Source of the DNA: an uncultured Eubacteriales bacterium
GTDB lineage: Bacteria; Bacillota_I; Bacilli_A; RF39; UBA660
NCBI GenBank assembly: GCA_900321645.1
Contig: ONWZ01000012.1
Span: forward strand, 1 to 9,603
Length of the DNA stretch: 9,603 bases
Reading direction: 5' to 3'
Part shown: positions 1 to 5,865 of the stretch, piece by piece
Numbering within the stretch: position 1 is the first letter of the stretch
Layout of the letters: the number at the start of each line of letters is the position of its first letter
The notes under the pieces: generated by a model
What the model was told of the DNA's origin: nothing
Seen by the model: the letters and a program-made list of their open reading frames with translations, nothing else
Databases searched by the model: none
Program-made: the position numbers and the translations under genes

Positions 1-161
1 GCTAAACTATCTCTTTCATGAAAATAGCCATTAAATTTATTCGCATCATGAATCATTTCCTCATTATTTTTATCATTTGATGTTTCTAATTCATTTGAAT
101 TATCTTCCACTCTATCTAAAAGTTCTTCGATATCTTTATCTAATTCTTTATTTTCTTCCAT
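1..161 (-). CDS. Partial CDS, N-terminal part only; positional candidate for gyrA
   Basis: This is the first 53 codons of a gene that runs off the left edge. The start ATG lies at 161-159 and is preceded by a strong Shine-Dalgarno (AAGGGGGTG) that overlaps the gyrB stop codon. The gap to gyrB is 11 bp, so the two genes are probably co-transcribed and translationally coupled. The visible protein is highly charged and acidic (it begins MEENKELDKDIEELLDRVED), rich in Asn, Glu and Asp, and looks disordered until about residue 40, where it becomes less charged (ANKFNGYFHERDSLA). In Bacilli the gene after gyrB is normally gyrA, so GyrA with a long acidic extension is the leading guess. None of the diagnostic GyrA motifs (such as the FLDYAMSVIVSRALPD region) is reached inside the window, so the identity is positional inference only. 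Confidence 0.75.
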   Translation of the reverse strand, partial: MEENKELDKDIEELLDRVEDNSNELETSNDKNNEEMIHDANKFNGYFHERDSL

Positions 162-172
162 ACTGCACCCCC

Positions 173-2104
173 TTAAATATCAAGATTTGTAACATATCTC
201 GCATTTTCTTCGATAAAACTACGACGAGGTTCTACTTCATCCCCCATTAGTTTTGAGAAAATTTGATCAGCCGCTACACAATCATCAACAGTTATTTTTC
301 TTAAAACACGTTTTTCAATATCCATAGTTGTTTCATTTAATTCCTCAGCATCCATTTCTCCAAGACCTTTCATACGAGCTATTTCAGCTCTATTACGAAC
401 ATTCTCAGGAAGAGATGCCATATATGCTTCTTTTTCTTCATCATTTAAGACATATTTTCTTGTTTTACCATGCATTATTCTAAATAATGGTGGCTGAGCC
501 GCATAGACATGTCCGGCTTCCACGATTGGTTTAAAGAAGCGATAAAATAATGTTAGTAATAATACTCTAATATGTGAACCATCGACATCAGCATCGGTCA
601 TAATAATAATTTTGTCATATCTAAGTTTAGATAAATCAAATTCTTCCCCAATACCTGTACCAAATGCTGTTATAATTGTTCTTATTTCTTCATTTGATAA
701 AGCTTTATCTAATCTTGCTTTTTCAACATTTAGAATTTTACCTCTTAAAGGAAGAATTGCTTGTGTCATTGAATCTCTTCCTTTTTTTGCAGATCCACCA
801 GCACTATCACCCTCGACAATAAAGATTTCTGATACTTTAGGATCTTTACTCTTACAATCTGATAATTTACCAAAAAAATTAGTTGTGGCTAAATCAGATT
901 TTCTAGTTATTTCTCTAGCTTTTCTTGCTGCATTACGTGCCCTACAAGCAAGCATTGCTTTACTTACAATTGTTCTGGCATCCTCAGGATTTTCTAATAA
1001 AAATCTTTCAAATCCTTGGCTAAAAATACTATCAGCTAATTTTCTTACTTCAGAATTACCAAGTCTTCCTTTAGTTTGTCCTTCAAATTGTGGATTAGGG
1101 TGTTTGCAAGAAATAATCATTGTTAATCCTTCTTTAACATCATCACCCGTTAATGAATCATCTTTTTCTTTTAAAATATTATTCTTTCTTGCATAAGCAT
1201 TGATTACTCTCGTTAAAGCTCTACGGACACCTTCTTCATGGGTTCCACCATCATGCGTATTAATATTATTAACAAATGAGTATATATTATCATTATATCC
1301 AGTATTATATTGCATTGCTACTTCAAGAAAAACATTATCTTCTTCACCAGATAAATGAATAATATCGTTATGAATTGGTGTTTTACCTTGATTGATGAAT
1401 GATACATACTCACTAATACCACCTTCATATAAGAAAGTTTCACCAGTCGTATCTTCCATATCACGATCATCACGTAAAGTAATGGATAAACCTCTATTTA
1501 AGAAAGCTAATTCTCTAATTCTTACTTTTAAAGTATCATAATCATAAATATCACTATCAAATATATTAGCATCAGGTTTAAATGTCACAACAGTACCAGT
1601 TCGATCTTTATCACATTTATCGATTACTTTTAATGGTTCAACCGTATGTCCACCATTTTCAAAACGGATATAATATATTTCACCGTTTTTATATACTTTA
1701 ACTTCTAACCATTTGGATAGAGCATTAACTACTGATGCACCTACACCATGTAAACCACCTGATACTTTATATCCACCGCCACCGAATTTACCACCAGCAT
1801 GTAATACTGTATAAACAGTTTCAACGGTTGATTTTTTTGTTTTAGGGTGAATTTCAGTTGGAATACCACGGCCATTATCTTTAACGGTTACTGAATTATC
1901 TTTATTAATAATTACTTCGATATTGTTACAATATCCCGCTAAAGCTTCATCAATTGCATTATCCACTATTTCCCATACCAAATGATGTAATCCCTTTAAA
2001 TCAGTTGTACCAATATACATACCAGGTCTTTTTCTTACTGCTTCTAAGCCTTCAAGTACTTGGATATCGGAGGCATCATAATGTTCATTTTTCTTTTCTT
2101 CCAT
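173..2104 (-). CDS. gyrB: DNA gyrase subunit B
   Basis: This is the ATPase and TOPRIM subunit of DNA gyrase, which with GyrA introduces negative supercoils ahead of the fork. At 643 residues it is the short Gram-positive form without the insertion of the enterobacterial protein. The GHKL ATPase domain (about 15-230) shows [10 protein letters not shown] (catalytic Glu45, Mg-binding Asn49), DNGRGIP (76-82) and GGLHGVG (116-122). The transducer domain carries the ATP-contacting QTK loop (343-345, in [10 protein letters not shown]). The TOPRIM domain has EGDSAGGSA (Glu431) and TDADVDGSH with Asp504 and Asp506. The C-terminal part has QPPLFR (537-542) and [10 protein letters not shown] (576-585). 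The start is fixed by an AAGGATG ribosome site inside the end of recF; recF stop and gyrB start are separated by one base, so expression is coupled. Synteny with recF favours GyrB over ParE. All catalytic residues are present. Confidence 0.98.
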   Translation of the reverse strand: MEEKKNEHYDASDIQVLEGLEAVRKRPGMYIGTTDLKGLHHLVWEIVDNAIDEALAGYCNNIEVIINKDNSVTVKDNGRGIPTEIHPKTKKSTVETVYTVLHAGGKFGGGGYKVSGGLHGVGASVVNALSKWLEVKVYKNGEIYYIRFENGGHTVEPLKVIDKCDKDRTGTVVTFKPDANIFDSDIYDYDTLKVRIRELAFLNRGLSITLRDDRDMEDTTGETFLYEGGISEYVSFINQGKTPIHNDIIHLSGEEDNVFLEVAMQYNTGYNDNIYSFVNNINTHDGGTHEEGVRRALTRVINAYARKNNILKEKDDSLTGDDVKEGLTMIISCKHPNPQFEGQTKGRLGNSEVRKLADSIFSQGFERFLLENPEDARTIVSKAMLACRARNAARKAREITRKSDLATTNFFGKLSDCKSKDPKVSEIFIVEGDSAGGSAKKGRDSMTQAILPLRGKILNVEKARLDKALSNEEIRTIITAFGTGIGEEFDLSKLRYDKIIIMTDADVDGSHIRVLLLTLFYRFFKPIVEAGHVYAAQPPLFRIMHGKTRKYVLNDEEKEAYMASLPENVRNRAEIARMKGLGEMDAEELNETTMDIEKRVLRKITVDDCVAADQIFSKLMGDEVEPRRSFIEENARYVTNLDI

Positions 2105-2105
2105 T

Positions 2106-3227
2106 TTATTTCACATCCTTCTTGTAGTTTGTTTCAATTATTTTAGCATTATCTATTTTATATATAATTGCTTTTCTGATTAATCTTTTATCGATATTTT
2201 TTAAATCGGTCGTCGTCACAATTGTTTGAATGTCACGATTTAAATAATTAATTACTTTATTTCTTTTTTCTACATCTAATTCACTAAACAAATCATCTAA
2301 GAGTAATACTGGATATTCATGACCAACTTCATAAAAGACATCTATCTCAGCCAATTTTAAGGCCAATATAGCCATTTTTATTTGTCCTTGACTTCCATAT
2401 AGAAGTAAGTCATTATCGTTAAGTACAAAGCTAAAATCGTCTCTATGGGAGCCATATAAAGTATTACCAATATATACTTCTCTATCATAGTTAGTTTTTA
2501 ATTTAGTATACATAATCTCTTTAAAATTATCTCTATCATTAATATCTATATTAGGAAGATATTTAATTTTAAGACCATGATAACCAGCAATGTCGTAGTA
2601 GACTTTGTCGATATACTTGTTTAAATTATCAATAAAATTAATACGATAATCATAAATAACTTTTGATAAATCAACTAATTTTTCATTCAATATATCAAAA
2701 TATATTTCATTAATCTTACCAGTTTTAATTACTTTTAAATATTCATTACGTTGTTTTAAAACCATATTATATTCATTTAAAGTAGTAAGGTATTTATTAT
2801 ATAATTGACTAATTTCAATATTGATAAATTTACGACGATTACTTGGTGCTTCTTTTATTAATCTAATATCATCTGGGTTAAAGATAATAACTTTTAAATT
2901 ACCAATATAATTAGCATGCTTTTTTATTTCATTGTTATTAACTTCTAATCGTTTTTCATTAGCATTCATTAATATCTGTAATTTTTTACTACCATTAGTA
3001 TCTTCAATATTTCCAGTTATTCTTGTAAATAAACTTTCTTTTTTAATACAATTCTTATCATTTATTGGTAAATTTGATTTTGTAATTGATAAAAAATAAA
3101 TTGCTTCCAGTATATTTGTTTTTCCTTGGGCATTGTTTCCAATAATAATATTAAGCCTATCATTAAATTCAATATCTAAATCCGTATAATTACGAAAATT
3201 TTTTAACTTTAAATTTCTAATTTTCAC
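2106..3227 (-). CDS. recF: DNA replication and repair protein RecF
   Basis: RecF is an SMC-like ABC ATPase that works with RecO and RecR to load RecA at gaps. At 373 residues it has the usual family length. The Walker A motif is GNNAQGKT (30-37), the GPHRDD-like motif reads GSHRDD (259-264), the ABC signature is GSQGQ (278-282), and Walker B with D-loop is [11 protein letters not shown] (308-318). The start is a GTG at 3227; an ATG would not reproduce the conserved N-terminus ([14 protein letters not shown]), and a GAGGT ribosome site lies about 10 bases upstream. The gene has its own 5' region after comK with a possible extended -10 promoter, and it runs into gyrB with a one-base gap. The S4-domain gene yaaA, which normally precedes recF in Bacilli, is not there. 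A tiny in-frame open frame (3228-3251 or 3228-3269) ends with TAA directly against the GTG. Confidence 0.97.
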   Translation of the reverse strand: MKIRNLKLKNFRNYTDLDIEFNDRLNIIIGNNAQGKTNILEAIYFLSITKSNLPINDKNCIKKESLFTRITGNIEDTNGSKKLQILMNANEKRLEVNNNEIKKHANYIGNLKVIIFNPDDIRLIKEAPSNRRKFINIEISQLYNKYLTTLNEYNMVLKQRNEYLKVIKTGKINEIYFDILNEKLVDLSKVIYDYRINFIDNLNKYIDKVYYDIAGYHGLKIKYLPNIDINDRDNFKEIMYTKLKTNYDREVYIGNTLYGSHRDDFSFVLNDNDLLLYGSQGQIKMAILALKLAEIDVFYEVGHEYPVLLLDDLFSELDVEKRNKVINYLNRDIQTIVTTTDLKNIDKRLIRKAIIYKIDNAKIIETNYKKDVK

Positions 3228-3292
3228 TTAATAATCTACCTCATAAAACATTACCCCACAAATATACATTATTTATAATTATTTACATTATA

Positions 3293-3301
3293 ATTATATC
3301 A
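3293..3301 (-). promoter_or_regulatory. Candidate extended -10 promoter for recF-gyrB
   Basis: Reading the minus strand, TGATATAAT is an exact extended -10 element (TG, one base, TATAAT). The hexamer 17 bp upstream (TTTTAT) is a poor -35, which is usual for extended -10 promoters. The predicted transcript start lies near 3286, giving a leader of about 60 bases before the recF GTG. In sequence this AT-rich TATAAT-like strings arise by chance, so support is moderate. Confidence 0.45.
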
Positions 3302-3322
3302 TAAAATGCTTAAAAATAAAAG

Positions 3323-3342
3323 AAAAAATCTAATTTTCTAGA
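3323..3342 (-). terminator. Weak intrinsic terminator at the end of comK
   Basis: On the minus strand TCTAG and TTAGA (allowing one G-U pair) can form a 5-bp stem with an AAAA loop, followed at once by TTTTTTC and another T run. The hairpin overlaps the comK stop codon (TAG at 3332-3330), as in the other terminators of this window. The stem is short and AT-rich, so it may be leaky and let some transcription pass into recF. Confidence 0.4.
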
Positions 3343-3779
3343 CTTTTTCTACGATTATTTATTTCATAATCTAAAATAATACATCTGGTTACCTGATTAT
3401 CAACCATATAGTATGAAAAATCAATAACTATTTGTTTACCATTTTTAAATTTTAAAATAGTTCTATGGCCATCTTTAATATATTTATCTAAATGATTGAA
3501 AGATATCCACATATTATTTTTTTCTCTTGTTGAACGAAGTGGAAAAAAGATAATATTTCTTGATTCTTCGATAATGATTGGTGTTTTTGAAGCCATATTG
3601 ACAAGTCGATTAGTAGCTTTAATACGATCACTTAGACTACTTCCAAAATAATGACACGAATTATCGATAATTTTTTTACTATTTTCTTTAATAATAAAAT
3701 CTTTATCTAAGGTAATTACTTTGGTTTCATTATCAGATAAACCAATTATTGCTAATGTTGATAAATCAATTTCATACAT
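3330..3779 (-). CDS. comK: ComK-family competence transcription factor (short form)
   Basis: This is recognisable as ComK, the master activator of late competence (DNA-uptake) genes in Bacillus and relatives. The conserved core is clear: IIDNSCHYFGSS (37-48, compare IVDRSCRFFGSS in B. subtilis), KTPIIIEESRNIIFFPLRST (65-84, compare the KPPIMVDPSNQIFLFPTLSST segment), WISFNHL (91-97, compare WISHVHV) and FKNGKQIVIDFSYYMVDNQV (111-130, compare the FSNGKTMELPISYNSFENQV segment). At 149 residues it is about 40 shorter than B. subtilis ComK (192) and ends soon after the NQVxR motif. It therefore lacks the C-terminal region that holds the MecA-recognition peptide FMLYPK. The start has an excellent AAGGAGG site 8 bases upstream. 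Upstream are a terminator for the preceding operon, a K-box-like element and three phased 0A-like repeats, so comK has its own promoter. Its place between dnaN and recF is unusual. The comparison is from memory of the B. subtilis sequence. Confidence 0.88.
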   Translation of the reverse strand: MYEIDLSTLAIIGLSDNETKVITLDKDFIIKENSKKIIDNSCHYFGSSLSDRIKATNRLVNMASKTPIIIEESRNIIFFPLRSTREKNNMWISFNHLDKYIKDGHRTILKFKNGKQIVIDFSYYMVDNQVTRCIILDYEINNRRKSLEN

Positions 3780-3802
3780 TATTACCCCCTCCTTAACCTT
3801 TT

Positions 3803-3811
3803 ATTATGACA
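3803..3811 (-). promoter_or_regulatory. Candidate extended -10 promoter of comK
   Basis: Reading the minus strand, TGTCATAAT fits an extended -10 (TG, one base, CATAAT, 5 of 6 to TATAAT). The transcript would start near 3796, giving a very short leader that begins just before the AAGGAGG ribosome site (3794-3788). No good -35 lies at 16-18 bp; the three 10-bp repeats occupy the region where a -35 and a regulator would sit. This is inference. Confidence 0.4.
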
Positions 3812-3819
3812 CACAAATT

Positions 3820-3849
3820 TGTCGATATTTGTCGAATTTTGTAGAATAC
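3820..3849 (+). promoter_or_regulatory. Three tandem 10-bp repeats resembling Spo0A boxes, upstream of comK
   Basis: Three direct repeats are spaced exactly 10 bp apart on the + strand: TGTCGATATT (3820-3829), TGTCGAATTT (3830-3839) and TGTAGAATAC (3840-3849). The second carries a perfect Spo0A box core (TGTCGAA) and the other two match it in 6 of 7 bases. Spacing of one helical turn would place bound protein on one face of the DNA, just upstream of the putative comK -10. In B. subtilis, phosphorylated Spo0A is known to act at the comK promoter through several operator sites. Whether this organism has Spo0A cannot be seen here; another tandem-binding regulator is possible. Confidence 0.5.
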
Positions 3850-3864
3850 AAAAAATTATTTTTT
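3850..3864. promoter_or_regulatory. AT-rich palindrome with a K-box-like match (AAAA-N5-TTTT)
   Basis: The 15-bp stretch AAAAAATTATTTTTT is symmetrical and contains AAAA-N5-TTTT, the half-site pattern of ComK boxes. It directly abuts the three 0A-like repeats and could be an autoregulatory ComK site. A second half-site at one of the standard spacings (8, 18 or 31 bp) is not clear, and such strings are frequent in AT-rich DNA. Confidence 0.25.
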
Positions 3865-3897
3865 AGTTATCCTACGGTGGTGTTATGAAAAAGTAAT

Positions 3898-3920
3898 AAA
3901 AAAAGACGATTACTCGTCTT
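3898..3920 (-). terminator. Intrinsic terminator of the two-gene operon upstream of comK
   Basis: On the minus strand a perfect 7-bp stem AAGACGA / TCGTCTT with loop GTAA is followed by TTTTTTT. The stem overlaps the stop codon of the 81-residue gene by two bases. It separates that operon from comK. Confidence 0.85.
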
Positions 3921-4164
3921 ATATTTTTTCTTCTTTCAATATATTTTTTACTTTACCAAAGAATAATGGTAATAATTCAGTATTTAAATCTTTACTATTA
4001 TTTTCAACAAGCTCATCGCCATTTAAATAACAAATTTTTAAATTTTCATTATTTTCAGTATCAACAAGATATAAATAATCTTTACCATTATAATATATTT
4101 TACTTACAACAACATAACGATTATCATCATCTAAAGTTAAGATATCTCTAATATTAATATTCAT
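3919..4164 (-). CDS. Hypothetical 81-residue protein, possibly DUF1292-like
   Basis: This is a small, soluble, probably beta-rich protein without signal peptide or membrane segment. Alternating hydrophobic stretches are visible (DILTLDDDNRYVVVSKIYY at 7-25, KDYLYLVD at 28-35, ENLKICYLNGDELVE at 40-54), followed by a helical tail (LLPLFFGKVKNILKEEK, 64-80). The pattern 'acidic turn, YxVVSK, YxGKxYLYLVD, polar strand' recalls the DUF1292/YrzB group of small Firmicutes proteins, but the likeness is weak. The gene starts inside the stop codon of its upstream neighbour (TAATG, one base shared) with an AGGGGTGG ribosome site, so the two proteins are translationally coupled and probably act together. 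It is not RemB/YaaB and not the S4 protein YaaA, which are the small proteins expected near recF in B. subtilis. Confidence 0.85.
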   Translation of the reverse strand: MNINIRDILTLDDDNRYVVVSKIYYNGKDYLYLVDTENNENLKICYLNGDELVENNSKDLNTELLPLFFGKVKNILKEEKI

Positions 4165-4520
4165 TATCTACCACCCCTAGATTTATCCTCATCAGATAAT
4201 TCTAATTCTTCTTCAATCTCTTCAATTCTTCCATCTAATTTTGTTTTATTAACAATTGCTTCAATTATTCTTTTAATTTGTACTATTTCAACAATTGAAC
4301 CACCTAAAAATAACGTAGATGTCGTTCCCATTAAATAACTAATATCAAAATCTTGAACAAGTTCTAGGTATTCCATCATACCATTCCAACCTACTAATGT
4401 TACTCCTAATGCAACAGCAGCTGTAATAAATGCCTTTTTTTCTTTTTGTCCTATTTCTTTTTTTTCAGCATTATAAGATTCTATTTTAGTTATTTTATAT
4501 CTTTTTTCACTTTCATCCAT
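4164..4520 (-). CDS. Hypothetical small membrane protein (118 residues, two predicted helices)
   Basis: I do not recognise a family. The charged N-terminus (1-28, Lys/Glu-rich) is followed by a hydrophobic segment at about 30-47 (AFITAAVALGVTLVGW), a short acidic linker, a second hydrophobic segment at about 60-80 (ISYLMGTTSTLFLGGSIVEIV) and a strongly charged tail (83-118, with IEEIEEELELSDEDKS) likely to form a helix or coiled coil. This suggests a hairpin membrane protein with both charged ends in the cytoplasm. The start has a GGAGGT site 6 bases upstream. It is first in a two-gene operon with the 81-residue protein, whose start overlaps its stop. The promoter has a TTGATA -35 lying inside a perfect copy of the local DnaA box, hinting at control by DnaA. 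Function is unknown; its position next to dnaN is the only clue. Confidence 0.85.
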   Translation of the reverse strand: MDESEKRYKITKIESYNAEKKEIGQKEKKAFITAAVALGVTLVGWNGMMEYLELVQDFDISYLMGTTSTLFLGGSIVEIVQIKRIIEAIVNKTKLDGRIEEIEEELELSDEDKSRGGR

Positions 4521-4541
4521 AAGATACCTCCATCTAAGTAA

Positions 4542-4570
4542 AGTATAAATTAATATTATTTAATTATCAA
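4542..4570 (-). promoter_or_regulatory. Promoter of the membrane-protein operon, -35 within a DnaA box
   Basis: On the minus strand the -35 is TTGATA (4570-4565, 5 of 6) and the -10 is TATACT (4547-4542, 5 of 6), with a 17-bp spacer. The predicted start is near 4535, about 15 bases before the 118-residue gene. The -35 lies wholly inside TGTTGATAA (4572-4564), so bound DnaA would compete with RNA polymerase. Confidence 0.65.
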
Positions 4571-4572
4571 CA
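4564..4572 (+). other. DnaA box (variant TTATCAACA) downstream of dnaN
   Basis: This is an exact copy of the 9-mer repeated in the origin. It lies between dnaN and the membrane-protein gene, outside the origin clusters, and overlaps the -35 of the latter's promoter. It is a likely regulatory or DnaA-titrating site. Confidence 0.65.
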
Positions 4573-4592
4573 ATTATTTTGATTATTGACAT

Positions 4593-4617
4593 AAAAAAGA
4601 CATATTAATATGTCTTT
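4593..4617 (-). terminator. Intrinsic terminator of dnaA-dnaN
   Basis: A perfect palindrome at 4596-4617 has 11-bp arms (AAAGACATATT and its complement). On the minus strand it forms a stem ending in GTCTTT and running into TTTTTT. It overlaps the dnaN stop codon (4607-4605). The AT-rich stem may be modest in strength, but the T tract is good. It divides dnaN from the genes before recF, unlike the continuous dnaA-dnaN-yaaA-recF arrangement of some Bacilli. Confidence 0.8.
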
Positions 4618-5720
4618 ATAGGTAATACTAATTGAATAAGTGTATTTTCATCTTCACTTTTAATAATTATTGGTGAATTATCATTATTCATTAAAATATG
4701 AACTTTATCACTATTAAAACTCTTTATTGCATCAAGCATATATTTTGAACTAAAGGATATAACTATTTCACCTTTATTATTAATTGCTATTTTTTCTTCA
4801 ACTTTACCAATTTCTGGTGAATTAGAAGAAATCATCAACTCTTTATTTTTTAGTGTTAATTTTATCGTATTTTTTTCCTTATCACTAGTTAAAAGTGAAG
4901 CTCTATCAATCATATCATATAAATCATTATAATTACATTCAATATCTACTTTAAATTCACTAGGAATAATATTTGAAGATACAGGATATGTTCCACTAAT
5001 TAATCTTGATAAGAAAATAATATTTTTATATTTAAATAGTACTTTATTATTAAATACATGTAATTCAATATTTTCTTTATCATCATCTAACATTCTAGAT
5101 AATTCAACTAAATTCTTACTTGGAATAACAATATTGAATTCACTTTCATATTTATCTTTTAATTCAATTTCTTTTCTAGCAAGACGATAACTATCTGTTG
5201 CTATAACTTCAAGATTCTTATCATTCAATTTAAAATTAATTCCCGTAAGTAATGGTCTTGTTTCAGAGATTGAAGTACAAAAGAAAGTTTGGTTAACAAT
5301 ATTTTTAAATGTTACTGTATTGATAACAATTGGATTTTTTGTTTCTTCAAGATCTAAATTAGGAAATTCATTTGGATCAATACCATTTAGATTAAATTCA
5401 GAACCTGTAGTTTGAACAATCATATTAAAGCCATCAATCACTTCAATAGAAATATCAGTATCTGGTAATTTTCTAATTATTTCAACTATATATTTACCAC
5501 TGATAACAATTGAACCTGTTTCAATAATTTCAGTAATATCATCTTTCTTAATAAAAGTTCTAATTGAAATATCAGAATCACTAGCTGATAAATATAAACC
5601 TTCTTCCTTTAATTCAAATTTAATGCCAGTTAATATTGGTATAAGATTTCTAGATGAAATTGCTTTTGAAGTATTAAGTAAATTATCTAGTAAAACATTT
5701 TGTTTAATAATAAATTTCAT
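4605..5720 (-). CDS. dnaN: DNA polymerase III subunit beta (sliding clamp)
   Basis: This is the ring-shaped processivity clamp that tethers DNA polymerase and recruits repair and initiation-control proteins. At 371 residues it is close to the B. subtilis protein (378). Three clamp folds can be traced at about 1-122, 129-245 and 248-371. Typical landmarks are RNLIPILTGIKFE (24-36), RPLLTGINF (155-163), ATDSYRLA (174-181), LISGTYP (240-246, part of the peptide-binding cleft) and the C-terminal strand ending LPIKTY (compare LPVRTY in B. subtilis). The start follows an AAGAAGGA ribosome site. It lies 145 bp downstream of dnaA across an intergenic region that carries origin elements, and is closed by a terminator overlapping its stop. 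It is probably co-transcribed with dnaA; a weak extra promoter may lie in the intergenic region (TTGATA at 5821-5816 with TATAGG 16 bp on). Confidence 0.98.
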   Translation of the reverse strand: MKFIIKQNVLLDNLLNTSKAISSRNLIPILTGIKFELKEEGLYLSASDSDISIRTFIKKDDITEIIETGSIVISGKYIVEIIRKLPDTDISIEVIDGFNMIVQTTGSEFNLNGIDPNEFPNLDLEETKNPIVINTVTFKNIVNQTFFCTSISETRPLLTGINFKLNDKNLEVIATDSYRLARKEIELKDKYESEFNIVIPSKNLVELSRMLDDDKENIELHVFNNKVLFKYKNIIFLSRLISGTYPVSSNIIPSEFKVDIECNYNDLYDMIDRASLLTSDKEKNTIKLTLKNKELMISSNSPEIGKVEEKIAINNKGEIVISFSSKYMLDAIKSFNSDKVHILMNNDNSPIIIKSEDENTLIQLVLPIKTY

Positions 5721-5865
5721 ATTTTTTCCTTCTTTCTTTTAAAATTATTAATATTATTAGACTTGTTCAAATTGTTGATAACTTATACAAAAACCTATAA
5801 AATAAGCAAAAATTTTATCAACAACACCTGTTAATTAATTATAATTTACAAACATTAATCAACAA
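5721..5865. other. Downstream origin segment (dnaA-dnaN intergenic) with DnaA boxes
   Basis: This 145-bp spacer carries two exact variant DnaA boxes (TTATCAACA at 5815-5823 on + and 5781-5773 on -) and a one-mismatch copy (TAATCAACA at 5856-5864). Together with the cluster upstream of dnaA this gives a bipartite origin flanking dnaA, as in B. subtilis where the unwinding site lies on the dnaN side. The dnaN ribosome site occupies its left end. Confidence 0.7.
5745..5781 (-). other. Candidate basal unwinding element: DnaA boxes followed by DnaA-trios
   Basis: Reading the minus strand in order: TTATCAACA (5781-5773), an abutting degenerate box ATTTGAACA (5772-5764), a 4-base spacer AGTC, then the trinucleotides TAA TAA TAT TAA TAA (5759-5745). 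DnaA-trio elements are runs of 3'-(G/A)A(T/A)-5' next to a DnaA box and guide DnaA onto the melting strand. Four of the five triplets fit, on the correct strand and side. AT-rich DNA can mimic this, so it remains a candidate. Confidence 0.5.

Noticed and set aside
612..1196. A 194-codon open frame on the + strand
   Set aside because: It lies wholly antisense to the conserved middle of gyrB, has no ribosome site, and its translation is the low-complexity Leu/Ser-rich type expected from a shadow frame.
3866..3893. A locally GC-richer patch (CCTACGGTGG) before comK as a riboswitch or small gene
   Set aside because: It forms no convincing stem and contains no open frame with a ribosome site; it may be a protein-binding site, but nothing supports this.
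3966..4151. A 61-codon open frame on the + strand
   Set aside because: It is antisense to the 81-residue gene, rich in Tyr, His, Asn and Gln as expected from reverse reading of AT-rich coding DNA, and lacks a promoter or ribosome site.
3919..4164. The 81-residue protein as RemB/YaaB or the S4 protein YaaA, expected near recF
   Set aside because: It shows neither the DUF370 pattern nor an S4 RNA-binding motif; only the length and location agree.
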